64,000 bases of DNA from contig CM043953.1 in NCBI GenBank assembly GCA_014529385.2, forward strand, positions 93,005,342 through 93,069,341. The letters are read 5' to 3'. Position 1 is the first letter of the stretch, and each line of letters starts with the position of its first letter. This document shows positions 21,359-34,887 of the stretch, piece by piece. A program made the translations under genes and the position numbers. Source of the DNA: Adiantum capillus-veneris. Its lineage: Eukaryota; Streptophyta; Polypodiopsida; Polypodiales; Pteridaceae. The notes beneath the pieces were generated by a model. It was not told the DNA's origin. It saw only the letters and a program-made list of their open reading frames with translations, and did not search any database.

Positions 21359-21525
21359 GCTCTGATACCACTGTAAGACAAGGGAAACTAGAGACTCAGA
21401 GTCCACCACCCAACCACCCATTATATAGACAAGCCCCTTGCCCTTTGCCGTAGTTGGACTCCCTGTTCCACACCGCCTAGCCCTGCCCTGCCCTTGTCTA
21501 GTCTGGCCTTGCCGGTGTCCTGACA
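21359..21525 (-). repeat. Outer gypsy 5' LTR and primer binding site
   Basis: LTR 21372-21525 (154 bp); the PBS complement GCTCTGATACCA is at 21359-21370. This intact LTR is the template that shows the left LTR is split. Confidence 0.9.
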
Positions 21526-21530
21526 ACCCC

Positions 21531-23059
<1,529 letters not shown>

Positions 23060-24345
23060 TGTCATAATAACTAATATCTAATTCTCCTAAATGATTTTCT
23101 CATGTTAAACTGATCATTTAATATGGGGAAGTGCCAGGGGAGAAAAAGCTAGAATATTGGTTAAGATGGCAGACCGGCCACAATAGGGATCCAAAGGGGG
23201 GGCCATCTGCAGAAGAGCAATGTGCAACAATGGGCTTTAAAGACCCTAAGGTTCAGCCCATTAAGACTTCCAAAATGCTAAGGTTCCAAAATTCAAAGGT
23301 TGTGTCCAATGGTCAAACCTTAGTGAAATTGGATGCTTAGTGAGTGTGCTAAAAAGTCTTCATGACTCCTAAAGAGGAGGGGGCGAGCCCTAAAGGTAGA
23401 GGAAGAGAGAGAAACTTGTGAGAGAACACACACACTCAAAGGCTTCCCGTTACACAAAGGGCATAATGGACACATGTCAGCTCCCTAGGCCAATTGCCCA
23501 CAAGGTGCACTCAAATCCTATTAGATGGCCATGGAGGTGGACCAATGAGAATCAGGCTAGAGTAAATTTAGTTTAACTCATTTAAAAACACTTACACAAG
23601 GAATTTGTCAAGGAATTTGTCACTTACACACTCACACAAGCTCATGTGTGAAGCAAGAAGACTCTCTCTCTCTCTCCTTCTCAAGCTTTAATGGAAAGCT
23701 CATCATCTACTCCAAGCTTGTGAGAAGGGAGGCCTACACCAACAATTGTTGGCTTTGTGATGCAAATCCAACCAACAGCCAAGCTTCAATGCATGCTCAC
23801 CTCCTCTACCATGCTAAGTACTAAGCTATGCTAAGATATTATTGGTGATTATGTGAGGAGATGTACTTCTTTCTTGTAAGACTACTCCTTCTTCCTCTCA
23901 ATCTACTCTCATATCCCGCTAGGTCTCACCATCTTCGAAGGTGTGTGAGGTCTTGGGTCTGAGAGTGTGAGGGAATTTATGTTGTGTTTTATAAGTGTTT
24001 GCTTAGTGCTTGAAGCTTCCATCTTCATTGCACTAGCTAGTTATGGAAGGAACACAAAGAATTATATTGTAAAAAGTCTCCCTTGACAGGGGAAACCTAT
24101 AATACAAAGCCTTTTGGAGGGGGGATCGGCTCCATGTAAATATGATCCTCAACTGTTGTCAATATCTTAATTTCTCTCTCTTTTGAAGTATTGTTTATGC
24201 CTATCTAACTAGGTGTTATGCTTTTTGTTGCTCTCTCCACCCGAGCACTCTTGTTATGCTCATTAGGAATCTATTCTAATGAAATGCTCACTAAGTTCGT
24301 GCTATTTTCCGCTACACACAAGTTACTAGGCCATTAAATGTTACA
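23060..24345 (+). repeat. Gypsy 2 5' LTR
   Basis: Ends TGTCAT and GTTACA. It lacks the 3' LTR segment from about 35450 to 35768; at the junction AAGGAATTTGTC is repeated twice, a sign of a repaired break or slippage. Confidence 0.9.
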
Positions 24346-24724
24346 TTATTATTAGAGCACAAGGTTTCTCTTTTCTTGCTCAAGAAGGGAGGTCCTCAAG
24401 CTAGCTATAAATGGTTGTTATTGCCTTGCAGTGCGTCTGCCTTCGTGCAGATAACGGGGCATCACCATCGAGAGCTATGGTCTTAATAGTGGAGTCCTAC
24501 GGGGCTTGCCTACGGCTTAACCATTATTGAGCTATTAGAAGCTTGACAGGAGCCGGTGCTGTTTTGGTGTTGAAAGACTCTCTCTTCTATTCCTTGCAAT
24601 TAATGATATTCGAGACACGGGTAAAATAGCTTGAGTGTTTTTCTAAAGGGGTAAAGAGGAGTAGAAACTAGGGCTTGAAGTGCCAAAGTACACCGAAAAA
24701 CATTTACATCTAAAAGTTGTTAGA

Positions 24725-25914
24725 ATGGCTGACAATAGTAAAGAGAGTGAAATTAATGTTGATAGCTTTGAGTTTGCTAATGAGCAGGCTACTAATGATG
24801 CCCCTATGCTTGTTAACTACCTTGTTTCTAGGCTTCAACAAGCCATGGGCAATCCATCCCTCCAAAGTGAAGTGCAACGGCAGCTTCGTGCTCATGGGAT
24901 TCTATAATCTCTCCACCATGAAGAGAGAGTACCTAGGAAGCCTCCTTGTGAGACTTCCAAAAGAGGCTTCTCTCCGATTCAGGAAGAAGAAGAGGATCCA
25001 TATGAAGGGCTCAAAATTTTCCTTCTTGATGATGCATCTCCTTCCCAAAGGAGAACTCAAGAGCCCCCACCAAAAGAACGAGAAAGAAGTGAGTTTCCTT
25101 CCACCTCGGCGGAGATGGCTCCATGAAGACGGCGGACAAAACGCTCTCCATACGGAGAAGACCATCGCACACTTCTCCACACCATGATTCAAAGAGGGAT
25201 GACATAAACCAAGAGAAGAAAAAGGCAAGAAAGAGGTCACCCTCTTCTCCATATTCTTCATCCTCTTCCTCTTATGAAGAAACTGATGGTACAAACAAAG
25301 AGGATCAAGGCAAGAAAAAGGCGAGAAAGAGGTCAGCCTCTTTTCCATCTTCCTCAAATTGTTCATCTTTTGAAGAAAGGGATGGTGCAACGTTTGAACC
25401 ATAAAAAATAAGAGGCCATACGAAATCCTATGCCGCATGGAAGAGGTTGTCCAAGCTCAAGAAGTTTAAAGAGGGAGGAAAGAGAATCTCTTTCCTTACC
25501 TACGATGGCACCTTTGGTGCTACGAACAAAGTCTTGGCCTTTATCCAATAATTCAATGCGGTGTTTGGAGATGAGGGCTTCATGGAGTCCTCTAAGCTAT
25601 GCCATGTATCCATGAACTTTCAAAAGTCCACCAGGCAATGGTGGTCTAGCCTACAGGCGAACGGTGAAGCTCCACGAACATGGAAAGCTCTAAGAGCTTT
25701 CATCATGAAGCAGTTTTTGGCCACCGATGCCAAAGACAAAGAACTCACGGAATGGTGTTGACAAGTTTTGGGACTTACATCTCAAAGCCACTTTCTTCAA
25801 AAAGATCGATTTTAGAGAGCAAAAACAACAATTTTGTGTGGGCTTAACTGAAGAAATGGCGGAGTATATCAACTCCCAAAGGCCATGCAACATATCTGCA
25901 ACTATACACCATAC
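24725..25914 (+). pseudogene. Gypsy 2 gag, first part
   Basis: The start ATG at 24725 (MADNSKESEINVDSF) is shared with the 57.3-kb copy. A coiled, low-complexity region rich in Arg, Lys, Glu and Ser follows (runs such as KKARKRS and SSSSS), then a retrotransposon gag core with NSTRQWWSSL and FWDLHLKATFFKK. Stops and at least one frameshift break the frame, for example the TAA near 24905. The frame is cut at 25914 by copia 2 and resumes at 31472. Confidence 0.8.
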
Positions 25915-26106
25915 TGAAGGAGTACGAGCGGAAGTGCGACGCGAGAGAGAGTGCGAGAAGAAGAGCACGACGATATGGTGAACTCGCTCTACTATAATGT
26001 GTAGAGCACAGTGAGTTCTTATTAGGTTTTTACAAAAGAATATGTGTACATACCTGGCGGTCTGCCCACTTACCTGGGCGACCACATCGGGCTTTATACC
26101 CCAACA
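25915..26106 (-). repeat. Copia 2 3' LTR
   Basis: 192 bp, TGAAGGAG...CCCCAACA, adjoining the polypurine tract at 26107-26121. Confidence 0.95.
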
Positions 26107-26195
26107 ACCTCCCACTTAAAGTCTAATGTGGTACTTTAAGTGTGAGAGAAGCTACTATACAAGCTAATATACAAGAGATGTAGAGAAGTGATATA

Positions 26196-27676
26196 CTACC
26201 CTACACCTAACTGCTTGCAAAAATGCGCAAAGCTCTCTGAGGGAAGTCCTTTTGTAAGTAGATCAGCAGGATTTTCTTTGGTGTGAACTTTGACAAGCTG
26301 AAGTTGCTTATCCTCGAGCATTTCCCTGATGAAATGGTACTTCACATCCACATGCTTTGTCTTTGAGTGATAAACTGGATTGCGAGCCAATTGTATAGCA
26401 CTTTGACTATCACAATATAACACAGGCCTCTCTTCTTTGATTCCCAAATCTGTTACTAGTCGATTAAGCCAAATTGATTCTTTGCATGCGTCTGATGTTG
26501 CAACATATTCAGCCTCTGTAGTAGACTGAGTAACACAATCTTGTAATCTAGAACGCCATGATACTGCTCCACCAACCAATGTAAAGACATACCCTGACGT
26601 AGACCTTCAGTTTTCTAAGTCACCTGCATAATCTGAGTCTGTAAAACCCTTTACACTTAGCTCCTGACTCCATAGCATATACGCATACTCTTTGTAGCTT
26701 TCAGGTATCTCAATATTCCTTTCACTGCCTCCCAATGTTTCTGGCCTGGGTTTGACATGTATCGACTTACTACTCCCACTGCAAATGCAATGTTTGGGCG
26801 AGTAGAAATCATTGCATACATTAAACTACCCATTGCAGACGCATATGGAATCTTATCCATTTCAGCCTGTTCTTCCTCAGACAGAGGACAATCTTGTTTG
26901 CTAAGTTTCACATATGGTGGCAATGGAACACTCAGTGCCTTTCCCTTCTCCATATTGAAATGTTGCAAAACCTTGTCAATATACTCTATTTGAGATAACC
27001 AAATCAACTTCTTTGATCTGTCTCTCTCAATGCGCATACCAAGTATATGACTTGCCTCACCCATGTCTTTCATGTCAAACGATTTTGCCATCTTTGACTT
27101 CAAAGCTGAAATTTCTTCCAAGTGCTTGCCAGGAATCAACATGTCATCCACATACAAAATAAGGATCAGCCAACTACCATCCTTAGCCTTCTTTGTATAT
27201 AGACAGTGATCGAACTCACTACGTTTGTAGCCTTGCGAAAGCATAAACTTGTGGAATTTATGGTACCATGCCCTTGGTGATTGTTTTAAGCCATAAAGAC
27301 TCTTTAACAACTGGCATACCCAATCTTCCTTGCCTTTCTCAACAAACCCTTCTGGCTGCTGCATGTAAATTTCCACATCTAAATCACCATGCAAGAACGC
27401 TGTCTTGACATCCATTCGGTGCAACACCAAATCTAATATGGCAACCAATGCAAGAAAGCATCTCAATGTAGTCATTTTGACCACCGGAGAGAAGACTTCA
27501 TCAAAGTCAATGCCTTGTTCTTGCTTAAAGCCCTTGGCAACAAGGCTTGCTTTGTACTTTGGCTGACTATCATGAGCGGTGATCTTATACCTGTAAACCC
27601 ATTTACAAGGTAGAGCCTTTTTGCCCCGTGGTAATTTAACCAGCCTCCATGTCTGGTTTTTATGCAGAGCTGTCAT
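26196..27676 (-). pseudogene. Copia 2 reverse transcriptase and RNase H
   Basis: From 27676: RT with MTALHKNQTWRLVKLPRG, AFLHGDLDVEIYM, QQPEGFVEKG, LKSLYGLKQSPRAWY and the catalytic ILYVDDM, continuing to GILRYLKATKSMRICYG. A one-base deletion near 26670 (GACTCCATAG against GACTCCCATAG in copia 1) then shifts the frame. RNase H resumes and ends at 26196 with CDSQSAIQLARN and NPADLLTKGLP. Upstream, a CAG-to-TAG change at 27683-27685 separates RT from integrase. Confidence 0.93.
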
Positions 27677-27682
27677 CTCTGA

Positions 27683-28843
27683 CTACATGGCCAATTGCCA
27701 ATTCCCGGAGTCCTTCATTTGCACTGCTTCCTTGTAACATGAAGGCTCATTGCAATCAGTCAACATGACATAGTTCATAGATGGAACAAAGCTATCACGA
27801 GGTCGCGTGACACGTCCAGATCTACGCACAATAGGTGGCTCAGGCTCAGCCACAACCTGTGGTTCCAATCTATCCTGTCCTTGCTCCTCTTGAGCCCTGA
27901 TATTTTGTCTTGCACGTGCAGGTCCATCTTCTTGGAAGACAACTCTTCTAATCTCCTTAACTTTCTCTGGTTTAGAATAATATTTGGCTTCATTAAAGTA
28001 AACATCATTGCTGCGGATAACCTTTCTGGATTCGGGATCCCAAAGTCTGTACCCCATCTCACCAGAATTACCATAGCCTAGAAAGATACACTTTCTACTC
28101 TTTGGCTCAAGTTTGTTCCTAAATTCCTTTGCAACGTGAGTATATGCCTCATAACCAAAGACTCTGAGATGCTTGTATGGGGGCACCTTGCCTGACCATA
28201 CCATCTCTGTCACTAAATCCTTCTGCAAAACCTTGCTAGGAGATCTATTTATAAGATGAACAGCTGTTGATACAGCTTCAGCCCAAAACCCATTTGGCAA
28301 TTTTGCATTAGACAACATACTTCTGACCTTCTCTTGTATGGTCCTATTCATCCTCTCAGCAACACCATTTTGAGGAGGATTGTAAGGAGCCGTAAGTTCA
28401 CGTTTTATACCTTTTGACTCACAAAAGTCCTGAAAGGCCTTTGAAACGTACTCTCCACCATTGTCAGTGCGTAAGCATTTAAGCTTCTTGCCACTCTGAT
28501 TCTCCACAAGTGTCACAAACGTTTTGAAAACACTAAACGCTTCATCCTTGTGCTTGAGAAAGTAAACCCATACTTTCCTCGAGTAATCATCTATAAATTT
28601 CATAAAGTAAGAAGCTCCCCCTAGAGATAGGTTAGGCATAGGTCCACACAAATCACTATGAACAAGTGCCAACTGTGTATCTCTTCTACTGCTTCTATGC
28701 TTATGTGGCTGCTGTGTTTGCTTACCATACAGACAATGTTCACAAAATTCAAAATCATTAAATGAAAAGCCAGGCAAATAACCAGAACGAGACAAGATTT
28801 CCATTCCCTTCTTGGACATATGTCCTAACCGGCTATGCCACAA
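27683..28843 (-). pseudogene. Copia 2 integrase and linker
   Basis: One 386-codon frame: zinc region (LGHMSKKGMEIL, FCEHCLYGKQ), catalytic core (HSDLCGPM, FIDDYSRKVWVYFLKHKDEAF, LRTDNGGEYVSKAF, PPQNGVAERMNRTIQEK), the copia C-terminal FLGYGNSGEMGYRLWDP, and the linker RRSGRVTRPRD. The core keeps D, D and E at the expected places and has no internal stop. It is the best preserved enzyme in the window. Confidence 0.94.
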
Positions 28844-28858
28844 AGAAACGTTTGGCTG

Positions 28859-30175
28859 CTAGGTTACATTGATCACATTTTTAGAGACATTTGATACATA
28901 AATCATGTAAAGTCCTCCAAACTTTACTCCATGTGCTACTGTCATAGAACCCTTGGATATCTTCCACATGTTCTGTCCAAAAGTGGTGATGTAGCCAACA
29001 TCATCAAGTAAACCTGTGCTGATCAAGCTCTTTGTAATTGCAGGATCATGTCTCACATTCTTCAGCGTGAAAGAAGAGCCATTCTGAAACTTCAATTGAA
29101 CATCTCCAACACCTAAGATCTCACATGTCTGCCCATTGCCTAGCCGAACATGATCTTTAGTGGTCACATAAGAGGTAAACCACTCCTTGTTTGGAGACAC
29201 ATGAAGTGATGCCCTTGAGTCTATAATCCAGCCACTCAGTGCATTTCCATCAGATGCTGTAAGAAGAGCCGAGTCCATTGTATTCTTCAAGAAGTAGATG
29301 TCTCCTGACACTAGACTGTCATCCTCTGCAACAGTGTTTGTCACATTTATTTCTTGAATCTTCACTGAGGACTTGTTCTTCTCACCATGGTCTTCAGCTT
29401 TCTCTTTGCCTTTTTCTACTTTCCATTATCTGTAGTCTCTTTTCATGTGACCCTTCTTGCGACAATGGTAGCATTCTATGTCACTCTTGCCTTTAGCACT
29501 GCGGGACTTGCTACGAGACTGATTCCTCTTTCCACCTTTGTACTTTTCTTTGGTCCTTCCCCTGACAACTAAGGCTGTTTCTTCTCCTTTGTACGTTGTC
29601 TTTCTATTGGTTTCTTCAGTAAGCAGACATCCTTCTACACCTGCTATGTTCAAACCATCTGGAGGTGCAGAGTTACTCAAAGCTGTGGAAAAAGTGTCCC
29701 AACTTTCCGGCAATGTGATCAACAGGAATATAGCTCTAAGAGGTTCATCAAACTTGACACCTTGAGCTGACAACTGACTATAGATTGTGTTGAATTCATT
29801 CAGATGATTGGACATAGGTGTCCCTTCTTTCATCTTCAAGTCAACAAGCTTCTTAAGCCAGTATACCTGTGAAGCTGCACTCTGCTTCTCATAAAGATCA
29901 CTCAACTTTAACCATGCTTGATAAGCCGAAATCTCGTCTGCTACATTGAAGTAAACGCTTTCTGCCAAAGTCAGCATAATGGTAGAAAGTGCCGATTCAT
30001 CCATTTCGCTCCATTCATCTTCGTCCATATCTTCTGGTTTTATCCCCTTGAGCTTTATAGGTTTTATCTGCTTCTTTTGTACCAACACGTGCCAAATCTG
30101 CTTCTTCCACAATGGGAAATTGGTTCCATCCAGCTTCTTGATATTGTAAAGAGCAGTGTCCTGTGATCCATCCAT
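28859..30175 (-). pseudogene. Copia 2 gag and protease
   Basis: The start is ATG at 30175 (MDGSQDTALYN). The gag body is followed by the knuckle CYHCRKKGHMKRD, then a GAA-to-TAA change at 29425-29423. The same frame goes on with the protease (IIDSRASLHVSPNKEWF, ISTGLLDDVGYITTFG). It ends at TAG 28861-28859, after which integrase continues in the same frame (QPNVSLWHSRLGH). The DSRAS active-site change is shared with copia 1. Confidence 0.92.
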
Positions 30176-31260
30176 AGCTGCGCTTCACAGTTGTTTACTT
30201 TCCTAGGAAAAATTCGGCAGAGTTTCCCCTGTAAACTGACCTCTGAACTAATATCAACCTGTCAAATGAACCAAGAAAGCTTCAGATTTTGCATAAATTT
30301 TGGCAGAGTCTCCTTTGTAAAATGGCTATGGTGTACTAAAAAACAGACCAAAAAACAGCTCAAAAAACCACTGTCTCTCTGACACTGTAAGCTGTGGGTA
30401 AACCTGTGCTGCACATGTACTGTCTCTGACTGTCCTGTCACTGTCCTATAAGCATAGACTGCGACAATGCCTCAACGACAGTAAAGAAAAGATGCAATCC
30501 CAACTGTCTAACTCACAGCCAATACATCCTAGCTGCCTATCTAAGGGTGCTCGATGGATCGCTCCAAGACCTGTATCACCGAAAGGATCTCAAAATTCTA
30601 GAATCCCCCAGCTCAATAAAACCTCACTCGACCCTCAACAAAGGCTGCAGTAAATCTGACAGTACATAGACTTCCCACAAAGTCATACATCCACAAATTT
30701 CTCACTATATGCTGTAACCGCTGCGGCGGTTGTTTGCTGCGTGAATCACAGCTAGCAAACCCTCAACAAACATACATCATCTCTGACAATACATCCCATG
30801 TGGAAGTACCTGCAATGTCAGGATGAAATCTGGAATATCAAGCAGCAAACACAAGCTACCTGATGAACTAGTGGATGTCGCCTACAGTCTGTGTGTAGAT
30901 GCGCCCGTGTCGTATGTGACACGCCTCCAAGAACTGTGAGCCGTCCTTCGATGTGTAGACAACCACAAATCAACACTCTGGGAGTGTCGATATCCTCAGC
31001 ACCTGCAGTTGTAGGGCGAAAACCCCAAATTTGCAGAGTCAGATCTGCACCCGCTGAGACCACGTAGTCGAAAATGGCTTGCGCAGACCTTTGTCGAAGC
31101 CGAACGGTGGCCGAGATGACCTCAGAATGAAATCTTGAAAACACCGAGCCCGTCGGGCCTTCCCACAGGATTTGGGGCCGTGTCTTCACTTGTCGAATTT
31201 CACTGCAATCTGAGCTGGTGACTCTAGCCTCCTGTAGTGCTGCCCCAAGCCTCGATCTGA

Positions 31261-31466
31261 GCTCTGATACCAGTTGAAGGAGTACGAGCGGAAGTGCGAC
31301 GCGAGAGAGAGTGCGAGAAGAAGAGCACGACGATATGGTGAACTCGCTCTACTGTAATGTGTAGAGCATAGTGAGTTCTTATTAGGTTTTTACAAAAGAA
31401 TATGTGTACATACGTGGCGGTCCGCCCACTTACCTGGGCGACCACATTGGGCTTTATACCCCGACA
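31261..31466 (-). repeat. Copia 2 5' LTR and primer binding site
   Basis: LTR 31275-31466; the PBS complement GCTCTGATACCA is at 31261-31272. The leader 30176-31260 has no coding signal. Confidence 0.93.
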
Positions 31467-31471
31467 CATAC

Positions 31472-32250
31472 TATGGTGGCTTCTTGAATCACTTGCAAAT
31501 AGGGGCTAAGAGAAATCCTAGGCCCACGGAAAACAAGGGTTCCAATGAGCCTAAGGGGAAGGACAATGTCCAAAAGTCTCCTAAGGGCAATTACAATAAC
31601 AACAAAGCTAAGGAGAAGGGACACCCGCCATGAGCCTCCTAGAGCTACCTTGGTCGAAATCCAAGAAGAGGAATCTCACCGCAAAGGATCTCCTCTATGC
31701 CATGCTTGGGGAAAGGTAAGAGAACATGATGCTTTTATTCTCTTTTCATATACACAGAGTTGGCCACCAAGCTAGGTATCCAAGACTATGAGATGGGAGA
31801 TGTCCTACCCACAGATGGTGCTTTCAAGGGGCAAGAAGCTTCAGTCACTCCCTTAATCGGGAAATTGAGGCTCCATGTCCAAAGCTATGTGGACAAAGAG
31901 GACTTCTTTATCTCTCTTCTCAAGCACGAGGATGTAATCCTAGGGGCACCATGGTTTGATTGCATGGCTGCTAATGTTAAATTCCCTTAAAGAAAAGTAC
32001 AGGGAAAAATATATGTACATAGATGCCAAACAGATGGGTAACACCATACCCATTATACATACGGAAACTTTCAATAAGTCAATAAAGAGCTCTATTTCCG
32101 TGTACATGTTTTTTGCTAAAGATTATCAAAATGAACCTAATGCTTTAGCAAAAGAAAATATAAACAATCACAAGGAATTAGACTTATCCAATTTTCTCAA
32201 GGGGTTTCAAGATGTTTTTATTGACGACATCCCTTGTGAACTGCCTCCTA
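31472..32250 (+). pseudogene. Gypsy 2 gag end and protease remnant
   Basis: It resumes the gag frame after copia 2. Compared with the sister copy at 58.55-59.45 kb, two pieces are missing. The knuckle-containing stretch between AAGGAGAAGGG and CGCCATGA is gone. The protease active-site codons (DLGSTHNF in the sister) are also gone, so that ATTCTCTTTTC joins directly to ATATACACAGAG. The rest of the protease domain (TELATKLGIQ, PLIGKLRLHVQSY, ILGAPWF) is visible. Confidence 0.8.
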
Positions 32251-32261
32251 AATGAGGCAAT

Positions 32262-33530
32262 GATGACCATGCAATTGAACTTCTTCCAGGAAGCTCACCG
32301 CCTAATAAACCTCCTTATAGAGTTTCTCAAGCTCAACAAGAGGAGATTATGCGGCAAGTGCATGAGTTAGTTGAGAAAGGCATGGTTAGGCCTAGCTCAT
32401 CTCCATTTTGTTCACCCGTGTTATTAGTGCAAAAGAAAGACGGCACATATCATATGTGTGTCGACTATAAAGAACTAAATAGGATCACTATCAAAAATAG
32501 GTTTCCCGTTCCACGGGTAGAAGACCTATTTGATAAGTTACAAGGGTCCACCTACTTTAGTAGGATTGACCTAAAAAGTGGCTACCATCAAATAAGGATA
32601 GTCCATCAAGACATTGTAAAGACCGCATTTCGCACTACGTTTGCTCTTTACGAATACATTGTCATGCCTTTTGGCTTGACCAATGCACCAGCCACCTTCA
32701 ACCGCTTGATGGAGAAGCTATTCGAACCTTTACTGGAGTTTCTTTGATGATATTATTATCTACTCTAATGCACTAGACGAACACAAGCAACACCTCCAGG
32801 TAATATTTCAAGTCTTAAGAGAGAATAAACTTTATGTTAATAAAAAAATTTTTTAGTCTTTTTTACAAGAGTTTCAACATTTAGGTCACATTATCTCTCA
32901 AGATGGCATCCAAATGGATCCATCAAAGTTAGAGGTTATAAAAGGATAGCCTAAACCAAGGAATCTTTATGAACTAAGAAGCTTTATAGGTATGTCTGCA
33001 TACTATAGACGCTTCATAGAAAAGTTCTCACAAATTGTGGGACTATTACATGACCTAACAAAGAAAAACGTTAGGTATACATGGTCTGCCAAGGAGAACA
33101 ATGCTTTCAAAAAGTTAAAAGAAAAGCTTATCTCTCAACCTGTGCTTACATTGCCGGATCTCTCAAAGCCATGTGAGGTCCAATGTGACGCTTGTGGTGA
33201 TTGCCTTGGAGCTGTTTTTCTCCAAGAAGGGCACGCCATAGCCTATGAAAGTCGAAGGCTCGACCCTGTTGAGCAAGCTCTAGGCATATATGAAAAGGAA
33301 CTCCTCGCAATTCTACATGCCTTAGACTCATGGAAGCACTATCTATTGGGGACTCCTTTCATCCTGCGGACGGATCACCAAAGCCTTAAGTACTTCATGA
33401 TGCACACCAAGCTTTCCGACAAACAAATGAGGTGGATAAATTTCCTTTCACAATTTCATTTTCATATTGCTCACATTGTTGGCAAGCATAATCAAGTAGC
33501 CAATGCATTCTCAAGACGGCCGAGAGTGAA
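32262..33530 (+). pseudogene. Gypsy 2 reverse transcriptase and RNase H
   Basis: [76 protein letters not shown], then a frameshift near 32745 just before the catalytic DDIIIYS. Further stops lie near 32855 and 32949. The connection SFIGMSAYYRRFIEKF leads into a clean RNase H frame (CDACGDCLGAVFLQEGHAIAYESRRL, YEKELLAILHALDSWKHYLLG, TDHQSLKYF, VANAFSRRP). Confidence 0.9.
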
Positions 33531-34535
33531 TGCGGTTTCCATAGCAACTCACAATGATCTATCTTCTATGATAGATGAGTATGCTATTGGTCCATATTTT
33601 AGAGATGTGATTATAGCTCTTGCACTAGGGAAGAAACAGGAACCATTTACTTTACAAGATGGTTATCTTCTCTATGGAAATAGACTATGTGTTACAAACT
33701 CACTACGTGAGAAAGTAATGATCCGCAAACGGATGGCCAAAGTGAAATAGCTAACCTAACAATTCTTGATCTACTAAAAGCCTCTGTGACAGAAGTAGAT
33801 CAAAGATCCCAATGGGAGAAGTACTTACTCTTAATGGAGTATGCCTACAATAACAATCTACATACTTCCATGGGAAAAGCACCTTTTGAGGTAATTGAGG
33901 GAAGATCTAAAAGTCCCATGCTACTTAAGGTACATGGGAAGATCTTTGCTACAGATGAGTATAGCCGAGACCTACAAGAATATTTCCAAAAGATTAAGGA
34001 TGCTATCTCTATCTCATAGCAAAGGCAAAAGGCTGCTGCTGATAAGCACAAAAAGAGCCCAAGCATTTAAAGAAAATGATTGGGTCTTTCTTAAATTCCC
34101 CAAGGCTCGATTAAGGCACACAACGGGGAAGAATCCTACGGGACACCAAAAGTACTATGCTAAGTTAGCAAAAAGGTTATATGGTCCCTTTCAGATTCTT
34201 AGACCAATCAATGAGATGGCCTATCAACTCAAGTTGCCTAGTCATTGGCTCATACAAATTGCTTTCCATGTGAGCCTACCAAAGACTTACAAAGGAGAGC
34301 CACCTCAAGAACCAACTATTGAAGACCCACCAAAGATCGAGGACCAAGAAGAGGTGCTGTAGCCCGAGTCCATTCTCCGACATGAAGACAAGGTATTAAG
34401 AGGTGGTAAGACTATCCGACGGTATCTTATTAAGTTTAAGAATTATCCTTTTGATGATGCTAGATGGATGCAAGGCATACAATTAAAGGATAACCTGAAC
34501 CTTGTCAATGCTTACAATGCTTTCCTAGAGTAAGA
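33531..34535 (+). pseudogene. Gypsy 2 integrase (core deleted) and C-terminal tail
   Basis: The frame passes from the pre-integrase DGYLLYGNRLCVTNSLREKVM straight into DPQTDGQSEIANLTILDLLKA. The H2C2 zinc region and most of the catalytic core are therefore missing at about 33720. The integrase C-terminal half follows (YAYNNNLHTSMGKAPFEVIEG), then, after stops near 34017 and 34070, GPFQILRPINEMAYQLKLP and a chromodomain-like end (RRYLIKFKNYPFDDARWM). It could not integrate anything. Confidence 0.85.
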
Positions 34536-34887
34536 AAATGTACAAATGTTTAAAATGAACAAACTTTTTGTCTTATAAGACTCTCTTTTTCTTTATTGTG
34601 CACAAATGTGAAGTAGTATGCATGCTTAGAATCAAGTTTGCGGAGACGACGTCTCCCAAACACCAAGTAGAGCTTGTCACTCTACTATGGAAGATTGATG
34701 CGACTAATGTGCAAACATGCTTGTGGCAGCCTTAGGCTCTCAAGCGCCAAATGGATTAGTCATCCATTCTAGAACGATGTCGTAGGGTAAGATAGGGATC
34801 CTCTACCGCTAGAAAAAGGACTAATGAATAGGCTTTATTTTCTCTACCCCATAGTAGAGGACGACTATGATTTCAAGAGAGAGCTAA

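Larger units (their letters stand above)
7065..21525 (-). mobile_element. Outer Ty3/gypsy element, minus strand, with nested insertion
   Basis: The right (5') LTR is 21372-21525 and the left (3') LTR is 7065-7192 plus 16484-16511, split by a nested LTR element. The LTRs begin TGTAAGAC and end TGACA in plus-strand reading. The PBS (complement of TGGTATCAGAGC) is at 21359-21370. The polypurine tract AAGGGGGGAG, read on the minus strand, lies just inside the left LTR at about 16513-16527. Flanks are ACCTC (7060-7064) and ACCCC (21526-21530), a 4-of-5 target duplication. Domain order on the minus strand is gag/CCHC, protease, RT, RNase H, integrase and a C-terminal chromodomain-like tail, the Ty3/gypsy order. 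Frameshifts and stops make it non-functional. Confidence 0.88.
25915..31466 (-). mobile_element. Ty1/copia element copy 2, minus strand
   Basis: The 192-bp LTRs at 25915-26106 and 31275-31466 differ at about six positions. Target duplication is CATAC (25910-25914 and 31467-31471). The PBS complement is at 31261-31272. The undisturbed target is visible in the sister gypsy at 58540-58560, where CATACCATGGTGGCTTC is continuous. Same family, strand and domain order as the 9.6-15.1 kb copy. Its coding region is better preserved: only a few nonsense changes and one single-base deletion separate it from a full gag-pol frame. Confidence 0.95.
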
